Assembly: GCF_002836595.1 (NCBI RefSeq)
Contig: NZ_PJBB01000003.1
Location: 186,001 to 250,000, forward strand
Length of the DNA stretch: 64,000 nucleotides
Source of the DNA: Tenacibaculum sp. Bg11-29
Lineage (GTDB): Bacteria > Bacteroidota > Bacteroidia > Flavobacteriales > Flavobacteriaceae
Reading direction: 5' to 3'
The notes under the pieces were generated by a model. The model saw nothing but the letters and a program-made list of their open reading frames with translations, was not told the origin of the DNA and made no database searches. A program made the translations under genes and the position numbers. Positions within the stretch are counted from its first letter, which is position 1. Each line of letters opens with the position of its first letter. This document shows, in pieces, positions 1 through 8,823 of this stretch.

Positions 1-1
1 A

Positions 2-757
2 TTTTTAAAGAAAGAAGGTAATTTTACATATGCAGAAGCAGGGAAAGGAAGAGCATTAATCGTATTACACGGTTTAATGGGAGCCCTTAGTAATTTTGAT
101 GAAACTTTTAAATATTTCTCAAAAAAAGGGTATCATGTTTTAATTCCTGAACTACCTTTATACACGATGCCTTTGTTAAAAACAAATGTAAAAAACTTAG
201 CAGAGCATTTACACGATTTTATTGAATACAAAAACCTTAAAGACGTTGTTCTTTTAGGAAATTCTTTAGGTGGTCATATTGCTTTGTACTATACAAAACA
301 CTACCCCAACGATGTAGATGCACTCGTTTTAACTGGTAGTTCTGGCTTGTATGAAAAATCTATGGGAGATAGTTATCCTAAAAGAGGTAATTACGAATAT
401 ATCGAAACAAAAGCTCAAGAAGTTTTTTACGACCCAAAAGTAGCTACAAAAGAACTTGTTGATGACATTTATGAGATTGTAAATGACAGAATTAAGGCTT
501 TAAAAACATTATCTATTGCCAAAAGTGCGATTAGGCACAACATGGCAAATGATTTACCAAACATGCACCAACCAGCATGTCTTATTTGGGGAAAACAAGA
601 TGGTGTAACTCCTCCTGAAGTTGCTGAAGATTTCCATAAATTATTACCTGATTCAGATTTATTTTGGATTGATAAATGTGGGCATGCTGCAATGATGGAA
701 ACTCCTGAAGAATTTAACGCAATTTTAGAAAACTGGCTTTCTAAGCGAAATATATAA
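2..757 (+). CDS. alpha/beta hydrolase, 5' end outside the window
   Basis: The reading frame is open from base 2, so the gene starts upstream; the internal ATG at 77 lies inside the oxyanion-hole motif HGLMG and cannot be the true start. Visible alpha/beta-hydrolase elements in order are HGLMG, the nucleophile elbow GNSLGG (catalytic Ser), an acid in WGKQDGVTPP, and the catalytic His in CGHAAMMETPEEF near the C terminus. This is a small cytoplasmic serine-hydrolase-type enzyme; the substrate cannot be deduced. It ends 26 bases before engB in the same direction, an arrangement compatible with co-transcription. Confidence 0.85.
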   Translation, partial: FLKKEGNFTYAEAGKGRALIVLHGLMGALSNFDETFKYFSKKGYHVLIPELPLYTMPLLKTNVKNLAEHLHDFIEYKNLKDVVLLGNSLGGHIALYYTKHYPNDVDALVLTGSSGLYEKSMGDSYPKRGNYEYIETKAQEVFYDPKVATKELVDDIYEIVNDRIKALKTLSIAKSAIRHNMANDLPNMHQPACLIWGKQDGVTPPEVAEDFHKLLPDSDLFWIDKCGHAAMMETPEEFNAILENWLSKRNI

Positions 758-783
758 TAGCGCAAACAGCTTAACTTATTTTT

Positions 784-1395
784 ATGAAAATAAAATCTGC
801 AGATTTTGTGATGAGTAACAGCAATGTTATGAAAGCACCCAAAGACAGAATACCTGAGTATGCTTTTATAGGTCGTTCAAACGTTGGTAAATCTTCATTG
901 ATCAACATGTTAATGGCTCGTAAAGATTTAGCAAAAATATCTGGAAAACCTGGGAAAACACAACTTATTAACCATTTCAACATCAATAAAGAATGGTTTT
1001 TAGTCGATTTACCTGGTTATGGCTACGCACAAATATCAAAAAAGAAAAGAACTATTTTTCAATTTTTTATAGAAAACTACTTTAAAGAAAGAGAGCAATT
1101 AGTTTGTACTTTTGTACTAATAGATTCTCGTCATGATCCGCAAAAAATAGATTTAGAGTTCATGCAATTTTTAAGTAAAAATCAAATTCCGTTTTGTATT
1201 GTTTTCACCAAAGCAGACAAATTGGGTAGTTCTAAGATAAATACTCAAATTGTTGCTTATAAAAAGAAATTATTACAATACTGGGAAACATTACCTACAT
1301 CGTTTCTTACCTCTTCTGCTACAGGATTAGGTCGTGATGAATTCTTAAGTTTTATTGACGGAATAAATCAAGATGTTGCTAAAGATTTTAAATAA
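784..1395 (+). CDS. engB: ribosome-biogenesis GTP-binding protein EngB (YihA/YsxC)
   Basis: A 203-residue GTPase of the usual family length. The G motifs are all visible: G1 GRSNVGKS at residues 30-37, a Thr in GKTQLINHF (G2), G3 DLPGYG at 75-80, G4 TKAD at 142-145, and a G5-like SSATGLG near 177. EngB/YsxC proteins assist late assembly of the large ribosomal subunit in the cytoplasm. The ATG at 784 gives the standard start a few residues before the conserved core. It lies between the hydrolase and a pseudouridine synthase on the same strand, so a housekeeping translation cluster is likely. Confidence 0.95.
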   Translation: MKIKSADFVMSNSNVMKAPKDRIPEYAFIGRSNVGKSSLINMLMARKDLAKISGKPGKTQLINHFNINKEWFLVDLPGYGYAQISKKKRTIFQFFIENYFKEREQLVCTFVLIDSRHDPQKIDLEFMQFLSKNQIPFCIVFTKADKLGSSKINTQIVAYKKKLLQYWETLPTSFLTSSATGLGRDEFLSFIDGINQDVAKDFK

Positions 1396-1428
1396 TCTCT
1401 TTTACCGTGCTTAACGTTATATTTAAAA

Positions 1429-2115
1429 ATGCATTCTACTAAAAACAATTTACAAGTTTTACACGAAGACAATCATTTAATAATTGTTAACAAAAGAGCT
1501 GGAGACATTGTACAAGGCGACAAAACTGGTGACAAACCACTCTCTGACGTTTTAAAAGAATATATTAAAGATAAATATAATAAACCTGGTGCCGTTTATT
1601 TGGGTACTGTTCATCGCTTAGACAGACCAACTTCTGGCGTTGTTATATATGCTCGTACTTCAAAAGCATTAGAACGGTTAAATAAAATGCTACGTGAAAA
1701 GACCATCAAAAAAACGTATTGGGCTGTTGTAAAAAATCAACCTAAAAAATCAGCAGATACCCTGATTAACTTCCTAAAGAAAAATCCTAAAAATAATAAA
1801 TCTACCGCCTATTTAAAAGAAATTGACGGTAGCAAAAAAGCAATTCTTCATTACACTGTTCTTAAAAAACTAGAAAACTATTCATTAATTGAAGTTGATT
1901 TAGAAACTGGTCGCCATCATCAAATACGAGTACAGTTATCTAACATAGGCTCAAGTATTAAAGGTGATTTAAAATACGGTGCAAAAAGAAGCAATAAAGA
2001 TGGTAGTATTCATTTACATGCACGAAAAATTGAATTTATTCACCCAGTAAGTAAAGAACTTATTAAAGTTACCGCACCAACTCCAAAAGAACCTATCTGG
2101 GACGCTTGCTTGTAA
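1429..2115 (+). CDS. RluA-family RNA pseudouridine synthase
   Basis: A 228-residue single-domain pseudouridine synthase without an N-terminal S4 domain. The family signature HRLDRPTSG is at residues 62-70, with the catalytic Asp at 65. The GRHHQIRVQL motif, typical of RluA/RluC-type enzymes, occurs in the second half. Enzymes of this family isomerise specific uridines in rRNA or tRNA; which base this one modifies cannot be told from sequence. It starts 33 bases after engB and ends 60 bases before the aldehyde dehydrogenase gene. Confidence 0.92.
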   Translation: MHSTKNNLQVLHEDNHLIIVNKRAGDIVQGDKTGDKPLSDVLKEYIKDKYNKPGAVYLGTVHRLDRPTSGVVIYARTSKALERLNKMLREKTIKKTYWAVVKNQPKKSADTLINFLKKNPKNNKSTAYLKEIDGSKKAILHYTVLKKLENYSLIEVDLETGRHHQIRVQLSNIGSSIKGDLKYGAKRSNKDGSIHLHARKIEFIHPVSKELIKVTAPTPKEPIWDACL

Positions 2116-2145
2116 CACCTAAAAAACATCTTTAAAACAATCAGT

Positions 2146-2153
2146 TAAATTTG
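2146..2153 (+). promoter_or_regulatory. candidate Bacteroidota -7 box (TAAATTTG)
   Basis: TAAATTTG fits the TAnnTTTG -7 consensus of Bacteroidota promoters and ends 22 bases before the aldehyde dehydrogenase ATG. No clear TTTG -33 element lies at the right distance, so this is only a candidate. Confidence 0.35.
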
Positions 2154-2175
2154 TACCTTTAAACAAATTCTAACT

Positions 2176-3549
2176 ATGCGTATTCCTGAATTAGCTCAAG
2201 CACAAAAAAACTTTTTTTCGACACAACAAACTAAAGATATTTCCTTTAGAAAAAACGCTTTAAAAAAGCTTCAAAAAGAACTTATAAGGAGAGAAAGAGA
2301 TATTGTAAAAGCACTGTATGATGATTTTAAAAAATCAGAATACGAAGTTATAATGACTGAGACTTCTATCGTATTAGCTGAATTAAAAATGACTCTAAAG
2401 AATCTAGATTCTTGGTGCAAACCAAAACGAATCTTACCTTCTCTATTAAATTTTCCATCTTCAGCAAAAATATATAAGGAACCATACGGAACTGTATTAA
2501 TTATCGCTCCCTGGAACTACCCTTATCAGTTGGCTTTTGCACCTCTTTTAGGAGCAATAGCTGCAGGAAATACTGTAATTTTAAAACCTTCAGAATTAAC
2601 ACCACATGTAAGTAAAATTACCAAAGAAATTATTGAATCTGTTTTTGATAAAAACCATGTTTCAGTAATAGAAGGAGGTGTAGAAACGTCTCAAGAACTA
2701 CTTATGCAGCATTGGGATTATATTTTCTTTACAGGAAGTGTTCCCGTAGGAAAAATAGTAGCCAAAGCGGCTGCCGAACACCTTACACCCGTAACCTTAG
2801 AGCTAGGCGGAAAAAGCCCTTGTATTGTTGACGATACCGCCAATATTAAACTTACCGCTAAACGATTAGTTTGGGGTAAATTTATTAACGGAGGGCAAAC
2901 CTGTATTGCTCCTGATTACTTATTAATTCACTCAGATATAAAAGAAGCATTTGTAAAACATTTTAAAGAAGAGTTAATTAAAGCTTACGGTAAAAACCCT
3001 CAAAAATCAGAAGATTACCCAAGAATTGTAAATACTCGTAATTTTGATCGTTTAGCACTTATGTTAAAAGGCGAGAAATATTTAGTTGGCGGTAAAACAG
3101 ATAGAGATGATAATTATATTGCTCCTACCATTATAAACGAACCTAGTTTAGATAGCGAAGTAATGAAAGGAGAAATTTTTGGACCAATATTACCATTAAT
3201 TTCATATAAAAACGAAGAAGAATTTGATGCTATTATTACTAAATACGACAAACCTTTAGCATTGTATGTTTTTACAACTCGTAAAAGTTTTGCTAAAAAA
3301 ATAATTGAAAAATATTCTTTTGGTGGTGGAACAATTAACGACACGATGGTTCATTTTGCAAATCATCGATTGCCTTTTGGTGGTGTTGGAGAGAGTGGAA
3401 TTGGTAGCTATCACGGAAAAAAAACTTTTGATGTTTTTTCTCATAGCAAAGGCGTAGTTACCAGAGGTAACTGGCTAGATGTACCAACTCGTTACGCTCC
3501 TTACAAAGGAAAACTAAAACAATTAAGAACTTTACTAAAAATAGGATAA
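2176..3549 (+). CDS. aldehyde dehydrogenase (ALDH3-like)
   Basis: 457 residues, the short length typical of class-3/fatty-aldehyde type dehydrogenases. Visible motifs are PWNYPYQL near 112, the cofactor-binding FTGSVPVG at 185-192, the general-base Glu209 in LELGGKSP, and the catalytic Cys243 in NGGQTCIAPDY. It should oxidise an aldehyde to a carboxylate with NAD(P)+, substrate unknown. It is likely cytosolic or weakly membrane-associated through its basic C terminus. It is followed 34 bases later by a nitroreductase-family gene on the same strand, so the two may be co-transcribed. Confidence 0.92.
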   Translation: MRIPELAQAQKNFFSTQQTKDISFRKNALKKLQKELIRRERDIVKALYDDFKKSEYEVIMTETSIVLAELKMTLKNLDSWCKPKRILPSLLNFPSSAKIYKEPYGTVLIIAPWNYPYQLAFAPLLGAIAAGNTVILKPSELTPHVSKITKEIIESVFDKNHVSVIEGGVETSQELLMQHWDYIFFTGSVPVGKIVAKAAAEHLTPVTLELGGKSPCIVDDTANIKLTAKRLVWGKFINGGQTCIAPDYLLIHSDIKEAFVKHFKEELIKAYGKNPQKSEDYPRIVNTRNFDRLALMLKGEKYLVGGKTDRDDNYIAPTIINEPSLDSEVMKGEIFGPILPLISYKNEEEFDAIITKYDKPLALYVFTTRKSFAKKIIEKYSFGGGTINDTMVHFANHRLPFGGVGESGIGSYHGKKTFDVFSHSKGVVTRGNWLDVPTRYAPYKGKLKQLRTLLKIG

Positions 3550-3583
3550 GTAACCACCATCTCTATTCAAAAAAACATAAAGC

Positions 3584-4315
3584 ATGTCTAAAACTGTTTC
3601 AGAAGCTATTAATTACCGCCGTTCTGTTAGAATATACGATACAGAAAGAACCATTGATACTAATATTGTAAAGAAGTGTATTAAACAAGCAAGTTTAGCA
3701 CCTACAAGTAGTAACATGCAGTTATGGGAATTTTATCATATTACCTCTAAAGAAACGATTGTCAAAATTGCTCCTTTATGTTTTAATCAGAGTGCAGCGA
3801 AAACAGCGCAACAATTAGTTATTTTTGTTACGCGAAAAGATTTGTGGCGTAAGCGTGCTAAAGCTAATTTAGCTTTTATGGATACTACATTCGGAAAAAA
3901 CAATCTGGAAGCTAAACAAAGTAGTAGAGAAAAAGTAGCTCGTAATTATTATGGGAAAATTATTCCTTTTGTATACTCCGATTTATTTGGTATTTTAGGC
4001 TACCTAAAATACTTAATGGTTTTAATTGTTGGATTATTTAAACCAATGTATCGTGAAATTCGTAATAGCGATATGAGGATTGTTTCTCATAAAACTGCTG
4101 GCCTTGCAGCACAAACTTTCATGCTATCAATGGCTGCCGAAGGCTACGATACCTGCCCTATGGAAGGTTCTGATACTTGGCGAGTAAAACGCCTATTAAA
4201 TATTCCACGAGGTGCAGAAATAAACATGATTGTTAGCTGTGGTATCAGAACAGAGAAAGGTGTGTATGGTGAGCGTTTTAGAATTCCTTTCGAAGAAGTT
4301 TATAAGGAGATTTAA
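3584..4315 (+). CDS. nitroreductase family protein
   Basis: 243 residues. The N terminus NYRRSVRIYD and the following LAPTSSNMQLWEF are the FMN-phosphate and flavin-contacting motifs of the nitroreductase superfamily, and the C-terminal part (VSCGIRTEKG) matches the end of the fold. A central hydrophobic insertion around residues 130-150 is longer than in classical NfsB enzymes. Members reduce nitro groups, quinones or flavins with NAD(P)H; the physiological substrate is not evident. Convergent with the penicillin-acylase gene, with 112 bases between them. Confidence 0.88.
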   Translation: MSKTVSEAINYRRSVRIYDTERTIDTNIVKKCIKQASLAPTSSNMQLWEFYHITSKETIVKIAPLCFNQSAAKTAQQLVIFVTRKDLWRKRAKANLAFMDTTFGKNNLEAKQSSREKVARNYYGKIIPFVYSDLFGILGYLKYLMVLIVGLFKPMYREIRNSDMRIVSHKTAGLAAQTFMLSMAAEGYDTCPMEGSDTWRVKRLLNIPRGAEINMIVSCGIRTEKGVYGERFRIPFEEVYKEI

Positions 4316-4427
4316 AAACCTTATTCATTTATAGATACGAAACAATGTAAAAAGTTATTTTTCTATAAACTACAGATCACTTCGTATCTAGCAATGATAA
4401 ACATAATTTTCAGCAGAACAACAACAA

Positions 4428-6812
4428 TTACTTCTTCGGTAAAAGCACCAACATATTTTTACTTTTTTCTATTTCGGACTGATTAATTTTCATTTTCTCA
4501 AACTTACCGTCTACATATTTTTTAGCTTGATCTTTATAGTGCTCACTAAATACATTACCTGATTGACCTGTTGGTAAAATTGCCAAGCTGTTTTCTACAT
4601 CAGAAAAATCTACAATTCTTCGCGTTGAAGGGCCTGCTTTTACCTTATATATCCCCGTACTATCAATATCATAAATTTGGTTATTTATTACCTGATCACC
4701 TCCATTTGTTTTAAAAGGACCTACATTAAATAATTTTCTCAATACTCCCCCAGCTTTTCCTATTGGATGCTGATACTCTACAGAAGCAACTCTATTCCAT
4801 TTCCAATCATCAACATTTCCTCCCAATTGTTTTTGTAAAAAAGAGAATGTATTTTTAAACGATTTAGTAATAATATCTTTTCTCGTTTCTACTTTTTCTT
4901 TTGTTGAAATATCATCCCACCAAATAGATTTTATTCTTCCCGCTTGAACAGGGACTACTTTTTCTACGAAAGGGGTATTTACAAATTGTACATATGCCTC
5001 ACCCATTTCATCTTTAAAAGTATTCTTTTGAAATTCGTATAATAAACGATTATAAATTACAGGAGCAACCTCATCTTTACCATAGTAACCATTCCATTTC
5101 TTTAGTATTTCAATTGCTTTTTTATCACTTGCTGAAAATTCAGTAATAGTTAATGCTTCAATTAATTTCTTAGCTGTTTCAGGAGCTGTTGGTGAGGTTA
5201 CATCATAAATCATTTTTGTAACATCTTCTTTTGTCCAATCATTTTTAGGCGCTAACAACTCCACAATTCTTCTTGCTCTATCCTCTACTAAATAATACCC
5301 TGGGTATAAAATACCTGCAATAGAATCTGGTTGATTGTTTGCAGAATACACATAATTTAATTTAGGATTTATTGCTTGCGGATTCTCTTCAAAATCTAAC
5401 CATCTTTTTATTTCATCTTTACCTGAGGCTCCATCTAAAATTAACTTCGTATTTATACCATCTCTGTATTTATATAATTTACCTGAAGCAAACCATGCAA
5501 TATTATTTTTAGCATCTCCATACATTATATTTAAGCCTGGTGCATGTAATTTACTTGCTCCTTTTTTAAATTCAGATAATGATTTTGCATGTGACATCTC
5601 ATAACTTGTTTCTAATAATTGATTATTTAACTTAGTGTAAATCCATTGCATTGCAATAGGACGTTCATCTCTAATAAAATCAATTAAATTATTCATTATT
5701 GGACCATGTTTAGTTACCTTAATTTGAAAAGTAGTATCAACACTATTTTTTACTTTAATCGTTTTATCAATTAATTTATATTTTCTATAACCATCAATAG
5801 TTTTATATTCTTGCTTATTATCAGGATTATTCTGTTCGTAATAAAAATCAACATCATCATTCTCAAACATTGTTAATCCGTAGGCATAACTCCTATTATG
5901 ACCTAATAGCGGAAATGGCGTTAAAGCTAAATTAAATCCATAAATTTCATAGGTTGGTGTTTTAATATGTGATTGATACCAAACAGAGGGTTGTGAAAAA
6001 CCAATGTGTGGATCGTTTGCAAAAATAACTTTCCCATTTTTTGTTTTTTCAGGCCCTAAAACCCAAGAATTACTTCCAATAAATGGTGAAATTGGCAATT
6101 TATCAAGTAAAGTATTCATTGCTTTTGCAAACGCTCCTTTTATTTCTGAATTCTTTTCATTCTTAATAAGAGTTAAGTTCTTATAATTTGCTCCATTTAA
6201 TTCATCAAAATAAGCATCTCCTAATTTTTCTTTAACTTCTGTTAATAATGGATCTGTTTTGTGGGCGACAGCAAAACTAAATGCCATATAACCAAAAACA
6301 TTATATACATCTTTAATTGTATATTTCTCTTTTTTAATACCAGTCAAATAAAACTCTAATGGTGTTGCACCTTCATTTATAAACTGATTCACCCCATTTA
6401 AATAAGCTGCGGTCATTTTATAAGCTTCAGACGTTTTATCTAAATTTTCAATTGTTTTTTCAGCAGCTTCTTCAATCCCTAACCCTAGGAAAAATCTATC
6501 TGTACGTACTAGATCTTTTCCGAAAACCTCTGCTAATCTTCCTGCTGATATTCTTCTAACCAATTCCATTTGCCACAATCTATCTTGTGCATGCACATAC
6601 CCCAATGCTGTATAAGCATCTTGTTGATTTTGAGCATTAATATGCGGAACACCAACTTCATCATAGTGCACCGTAACTTTATCAGAAATATTAGCGAACT
6701 CTAATGTCCCATTATATGTTGGATGCAATGTCAAAGAAAACAACCAAACTCCAACAATTATTAAAACAAAGAGTAATAATACAATTTTAAAAAGTTTTTT
6801 AAATAACTTCAT
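4428..6812 (-). CDS. penicillin acylase family protein (Ntn hydrolase)
   Basis: 794 residues with an N-terminal hydrophobic segment (residues 9-27), so the protein is exported or anchored. The family features are GYVHAQDRLWQMELVRR near residue 71 and the autocleavage site GSNSW, where Ser247 should become the N-terminal nucleophile of the beta chain after cleavage behind Gly246. It is followed by the conserved FANDPHIG. Family members hydrolyse amide bonds, including N-acyl-homoserine lactones and beta-lactam side chains; the actual substrate here is unknown. Transcribed alone on the minus strand with a TAnnTTTG box upstream. Confidence 0.93.
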   Translation of the reverse strand: MKLFKKLFKIVLLLFVLIIVGVWLFSLTLHPTYNGTLEFANISDKVTVHYDEVGVPHINAQNQQDAYTALGYVHAQDRLWQMELVRRISAGRLAEVFGKDLVRTDRFFLGLGIEEAAEKTIENLDKTSEAYKMTAAYLNGVNQFINEGATPLEFYLTGIKKEKYTIKDVYNVFGYMAFSFAVAHKTDPLLTEVKEKLGDAYFDELNGANYKNLTLIKNEKNSEIKGAFAKAMNTLLDKLPISPFIGSNSWVLGPEKTKNGKVIFANDPHIGFSQPSVWYQSHIKTPTYEIYGFNLALTPFPLLGHNRSYAYGLTMFENDDVDFYYEQNNPDNKQEYKTIDGYRKYKLIDKTIKVKNSVDTTFQIKVTKHGPIMNNLIDFIRDERPIAMQWIYTKLNNQLLETSYEMSHAKSLSEFKKGASKLHAPGLNIMYGDAKNNIAWFASGKLYKYRDGINTKLILDGASGKDEIKRWLDFEENPQAINPKLNYVYSANNQPDSIAGILYPGYYLVEDRARRIVELLAPKNDWTKEDVTKMIYDVTSPTAPETAKKLIEALTITEFSASDKKAIEILKKWNGYYGKDEVAPVIYNRLLYEFQKNTFKDEMGEAYVQFVNTPFVEKVVPVQAGRIKSIWWDDISTKEKVETRKDIITKSFKNTFSFLQKQLGGNVDDWKWNRVASVEYQHPIGKAGGVLRKLFNVGPFKTNGGDQVINNQIYDIDSTGIYKVKAGPSTRRIVDFSDVENSLAILPTGQSGNVFSEHYKDQAKKYVDGKFEKMKINQSEIEKSKNMLVLLPKK

Positions 6813-6829
6813 TAACTAAGGGTTTTCTT

Positions 6830-6837
6830 CAAAGATA
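6830..6837 (-). promoter_or_regulatory. candidate -7 box for the penicillin acylase gene
   Basis: On the minus strand this reads TATCTTTG, matching TAnnTTTG, and it ends 17 bases before the start codon at 6812. No convincing -33 TTTG was located. Confidence 0.4.
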
Positions 6838-6980
6838 ATAGAAATATGGTTCGTCTATACAAATCAATAATATTCATTAATGGAGTAATAATTACACAAT
6901 ACACCTACTGGATTACACACTCTTTACACATAGTTACTTAAAAGAATAAACACCCGAAAAACCACAAACAACTAACAAGC

Positions 6981-6995
6981 AATGGAATAACCATT
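6981..6995. promoter_or_regulatory. short dyad, possible regulator-binding site
   Basis: AATGG-AATAA-CCATT is a perfect 5-bp inverted repeat 23 bases upstream of the -24 element of the sigma-54-like promoter. It could be an activator site, but one short dyad in A+T-rich DNA is weak evidence. Confidence 0.2.
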
Positions 6996-7018
6996 AAAAC
7001 ATATTTAAAAAAAACAAA

Positions 7019-7034
7019 TGGCACATTTATTTCT
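7019..7034 (+). promoter_or_regulatory. sigma-54-like -24/-12 promoter
   Basis: TGGCAC at 7019-7024 is a perfect -24 element and is followed after the correct spacing by TTTCT at 7030-7034, where the consensus -12 element is TTGCW (one mismatch, at the G). Transcription would start near 7045, about 20 bases before the ATG of the PepSY-like gene at 7066. A sigma-54-dependent activator is encoded immediately downstream, which supports the reading. The mismatch falls at an important base, so this remains a candidate. Confidence 0.42.
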
Positions 7035-7065
7035 ATATATAAACCGAACAATAAAAACTTAAATC

Positions 7066-7383
7066 ATGAGAAAATTATTTTTAGCAACAGCAATCTTAGC
7101 AAGTGGAGTTTCAACATATGCAACTTCTAACAACCTATTCCCTATCGAAATCACTTCTTCTATAGTAAACGACGACTTTAAAGAGGTTTCTATTAAAAAA
7201 ATACCTGCTGTAGTAGCAAAAACCATTAAAGAGTATTTTCCGAAAGCTACTATCAGTAAAGCTTTTGTAAACAGCAAGGAACAGTACAAGTTTGAACTTC
7301 TTTCAGGTAACAAACCAACAATTGTTTACACAAATAAAGAAGGTAACTTACTAGATGAAAAAGAATTGAAAAATAAAAAATAA
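7066..7383 (+). CDS. small exported PepSY-like protein
   Basis: 105 residues. It has a signal peptide (MRKLFLATAILASG, cleavage expected after about residue 20) and a single compact domain with the pattern VVAKTIKEYFPKATISKA followed by KFELLSG and VYTNKEGNLL. That pattern is typical of the PepSY-like / beta-lactamase-inhibitor-like small periplasmic proteins of Bacteroidota. The function is not established; PepSY-type domains are generally proposed to bind peptides or inhibit proteases. It has a sigma-54-like promoter upstream and a terminator downstream, and it sits directly before an NtrC-type regulator, so it is a good candidate target of that regulator. Confidence 0.75.
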   Translation: MRKLFLATAILASGVSTYATSNNLFPIEITSSIVNDDFKEVSIKKIPAVVAKTIKEYFPKATISKAFVNSKEQYKFELLSGNKPTIVYTNKEGNLLDEKELKNKK

Positions 7384-7412
7384 AAAACGTATTTTTATTT
7401 GAATTTTAATTG

Positions 7413-7447
7413 AAAAAGAACGTTCTTTTAAAAAGCGTTCTTTTTTA
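7413..7447 (+). terminator. rho-independent terminator after the PepSY-like gene
   Basis: Inverted repeat AAAAAGAACG / CGTTCTTTTT (7413-7422 with about 7435-7444) followed by a T run. Confidence 0.6.
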
Positions 7448-7485
7448 TTTTAATAAAGAGTTGCTTTAAAAATTAAACACTTTTT

Positions 7486-8823
7486 ATGAAAAAAATTTTA
7501 CTAGTAGAAGATGACATTACTTTTTCTAATATCTTAAAACGTTTCCTTGAGCGTCACGATTACATTATAGATGTTAGCTATACAATAAGCAGTGCTTCTT
7601 CCTTATTAAAAAAGGAAAACTACAATTTAGTGTTTACCGATTTACGTCTTCCTGACGGCGATGGCATCACCTTTTTAAAACAAATCAAAAAAAACAATAA
7701 TGATATCCCCGTAGTTTTAATGACTAGTTATGCTGAAATTTCAACAGCAGTTCAAGCAATAAAACAGGGTGCATTTGATTACATTTCAAAACCTTTTAAT
7801 CCTGATGAAGTTTTAGAGGTTATTAATAATGCTTTAGAAGAAAAACCTACTAATAACACCTCTTCTTTAACAAATAAAACAAAAGAACAAAACGCTAGTA
7901 TTAAATTTGTTTCAGGAATAAGCGCTACATCAAAAACACTGTATGAATATATTCATTTAGTAGCCCCTACCGATATGTCTGTTCTTATAACAGGAGAAAG
8001 TGGGACAGGAAAAGAAGTTGTTGCTCAAACAATTCATACAGAAAGCACACGAAACAACAAACCTTTTATTGCTGTAGATTGTGGAGCTATACCTAAAGAA
8101 ATTGCTTCAAGTGAATTTTTCGGACATAAAAAAGGTTCATTTACTGGTGCTACAAATGATAAAAAAGGACATTTTGAAGCTGCTAATGAAGGCACTTTAT
8201 TTTTAGATGAAGTAGGGAATTTAAACTACGAGAGCCAAGTACAATTATTACGCGCCTTACAAGAAAGGAAAATTAAACCTTTAGGAAGTAGTCAAGAAAT
8301 AAAAGTTGATATCCGTTTAATTACAGCTACAAATGAAGACCTATTACTCGCTGTTGAAGAAGGTAACTTTCGAGAAGATTTATATCATCGTTTAAATGAA
8401 TTTTCGATAAAAGTACCTAGTTTAAAAGACAGGAATGATGATTTAATTTTATATGCTGATTTTTTTTTAGATAAAGCAAATAAAGAACTCAATAAATCTA
8501 TTGTTGGTTTCTCTAAAGAAGTACTTGCCTTATTTCAAGGCTATCAATGGCCTGGTAACTTACGTGAGTTATCTAATATTATAAAAAGAGCAACCTTATT
8601 ATCACAAACTGAAATCATCGAAAAAAATGTACTTCCAGAAGGGTTATTTAACGTTAAAAATCAATCTAACGTTTCTAAAAAATTTTCTACCAAAGAAAAT
8701 GAGAAAAAACTTATTATAAGAGCTCTAGAAGAAGCAGATAATAATAAAACTCAAGCTGCAAAATTATTAAGCATTACAAGAAAAACACTTTATAATAAAA
8801 TAAAAGAATACGATCTTAACTAA
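7486..8823 (+). CDS. sigma-54-dependent response regulator (NtrC family)
   Basis: 445 residues in three domains. A receiver comes first, with phospho-acceptor Asp52 in TDLRLPDGDG and the Lys in SKPF near 102. An AAA+ sigma-54 activation domain follows, with Walker A GESGTGKE at 170-177, the sigma-54 loop GSFTGA at 217-222 (a variant of GAFTGA), Walker B TLFLDE at 237-242, and WPGNLREL near 360. A Fis-type helix-turn-helix ends the protein (NNKTQAAKLLSITRKTLYNKI). It should activate sigma-54 promoters when phosphorylated. Its 3' end overlaps the convergent hybrid kinase gene by 8 bases, and that kinase is the likely partner. Confidence 0.95.
   Translation: MKKILLVEDDITFSNILKRFLERHDYIIDVSYTISSASSLLKKENYNLVFTDLRLPDGDGITFLKQIKKNNNDIPVVLMTSYAEISTAVQAIKQGAFDYISKPFNPDEVLEVINNALEEKPTNNTSSLTNKTKEQNASIKFVSGISATSKTLYEYIHLVAPTDMSVLITGESGTGKEVVAQTIHTESTRNNKPFIAVDCGAIPKEIASSEFFGHKKGSFTGATNDKKGHFEAANEGTLFLDEVGNLNYESQVQLLRALQERKIKPLGSSQEIKVDIRLITATNEDLLLAVEEGNFREDLYHRLNEFSIKVPSLKDRNDDLILYADFFLDKANKELNKSIVGFSKEVLALFQGYQWPGNLRELSNIIKRATLLSQTEIIEKNVLPEGLFNVKNQSNVSKKFSTKENEKKLIIRALEEADNNKTQAAKLLSITRKTLYNKIKEYDLN

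Noticed and set aside
4332..4390. Inverted repeat TAGATACGAA / TTCGTATCTA between the nitroreductase and acylase genes
   Set aside because: The arms are 39 bases apart and no T run follows, so it was not called a terminator or an operator.
6813..7065. Riboswitch or small RNA in the 250-base intergenic region
   Set aside because: Apart from the promoter elements and one short dyad, no conserved aptamer-like structure was visible.
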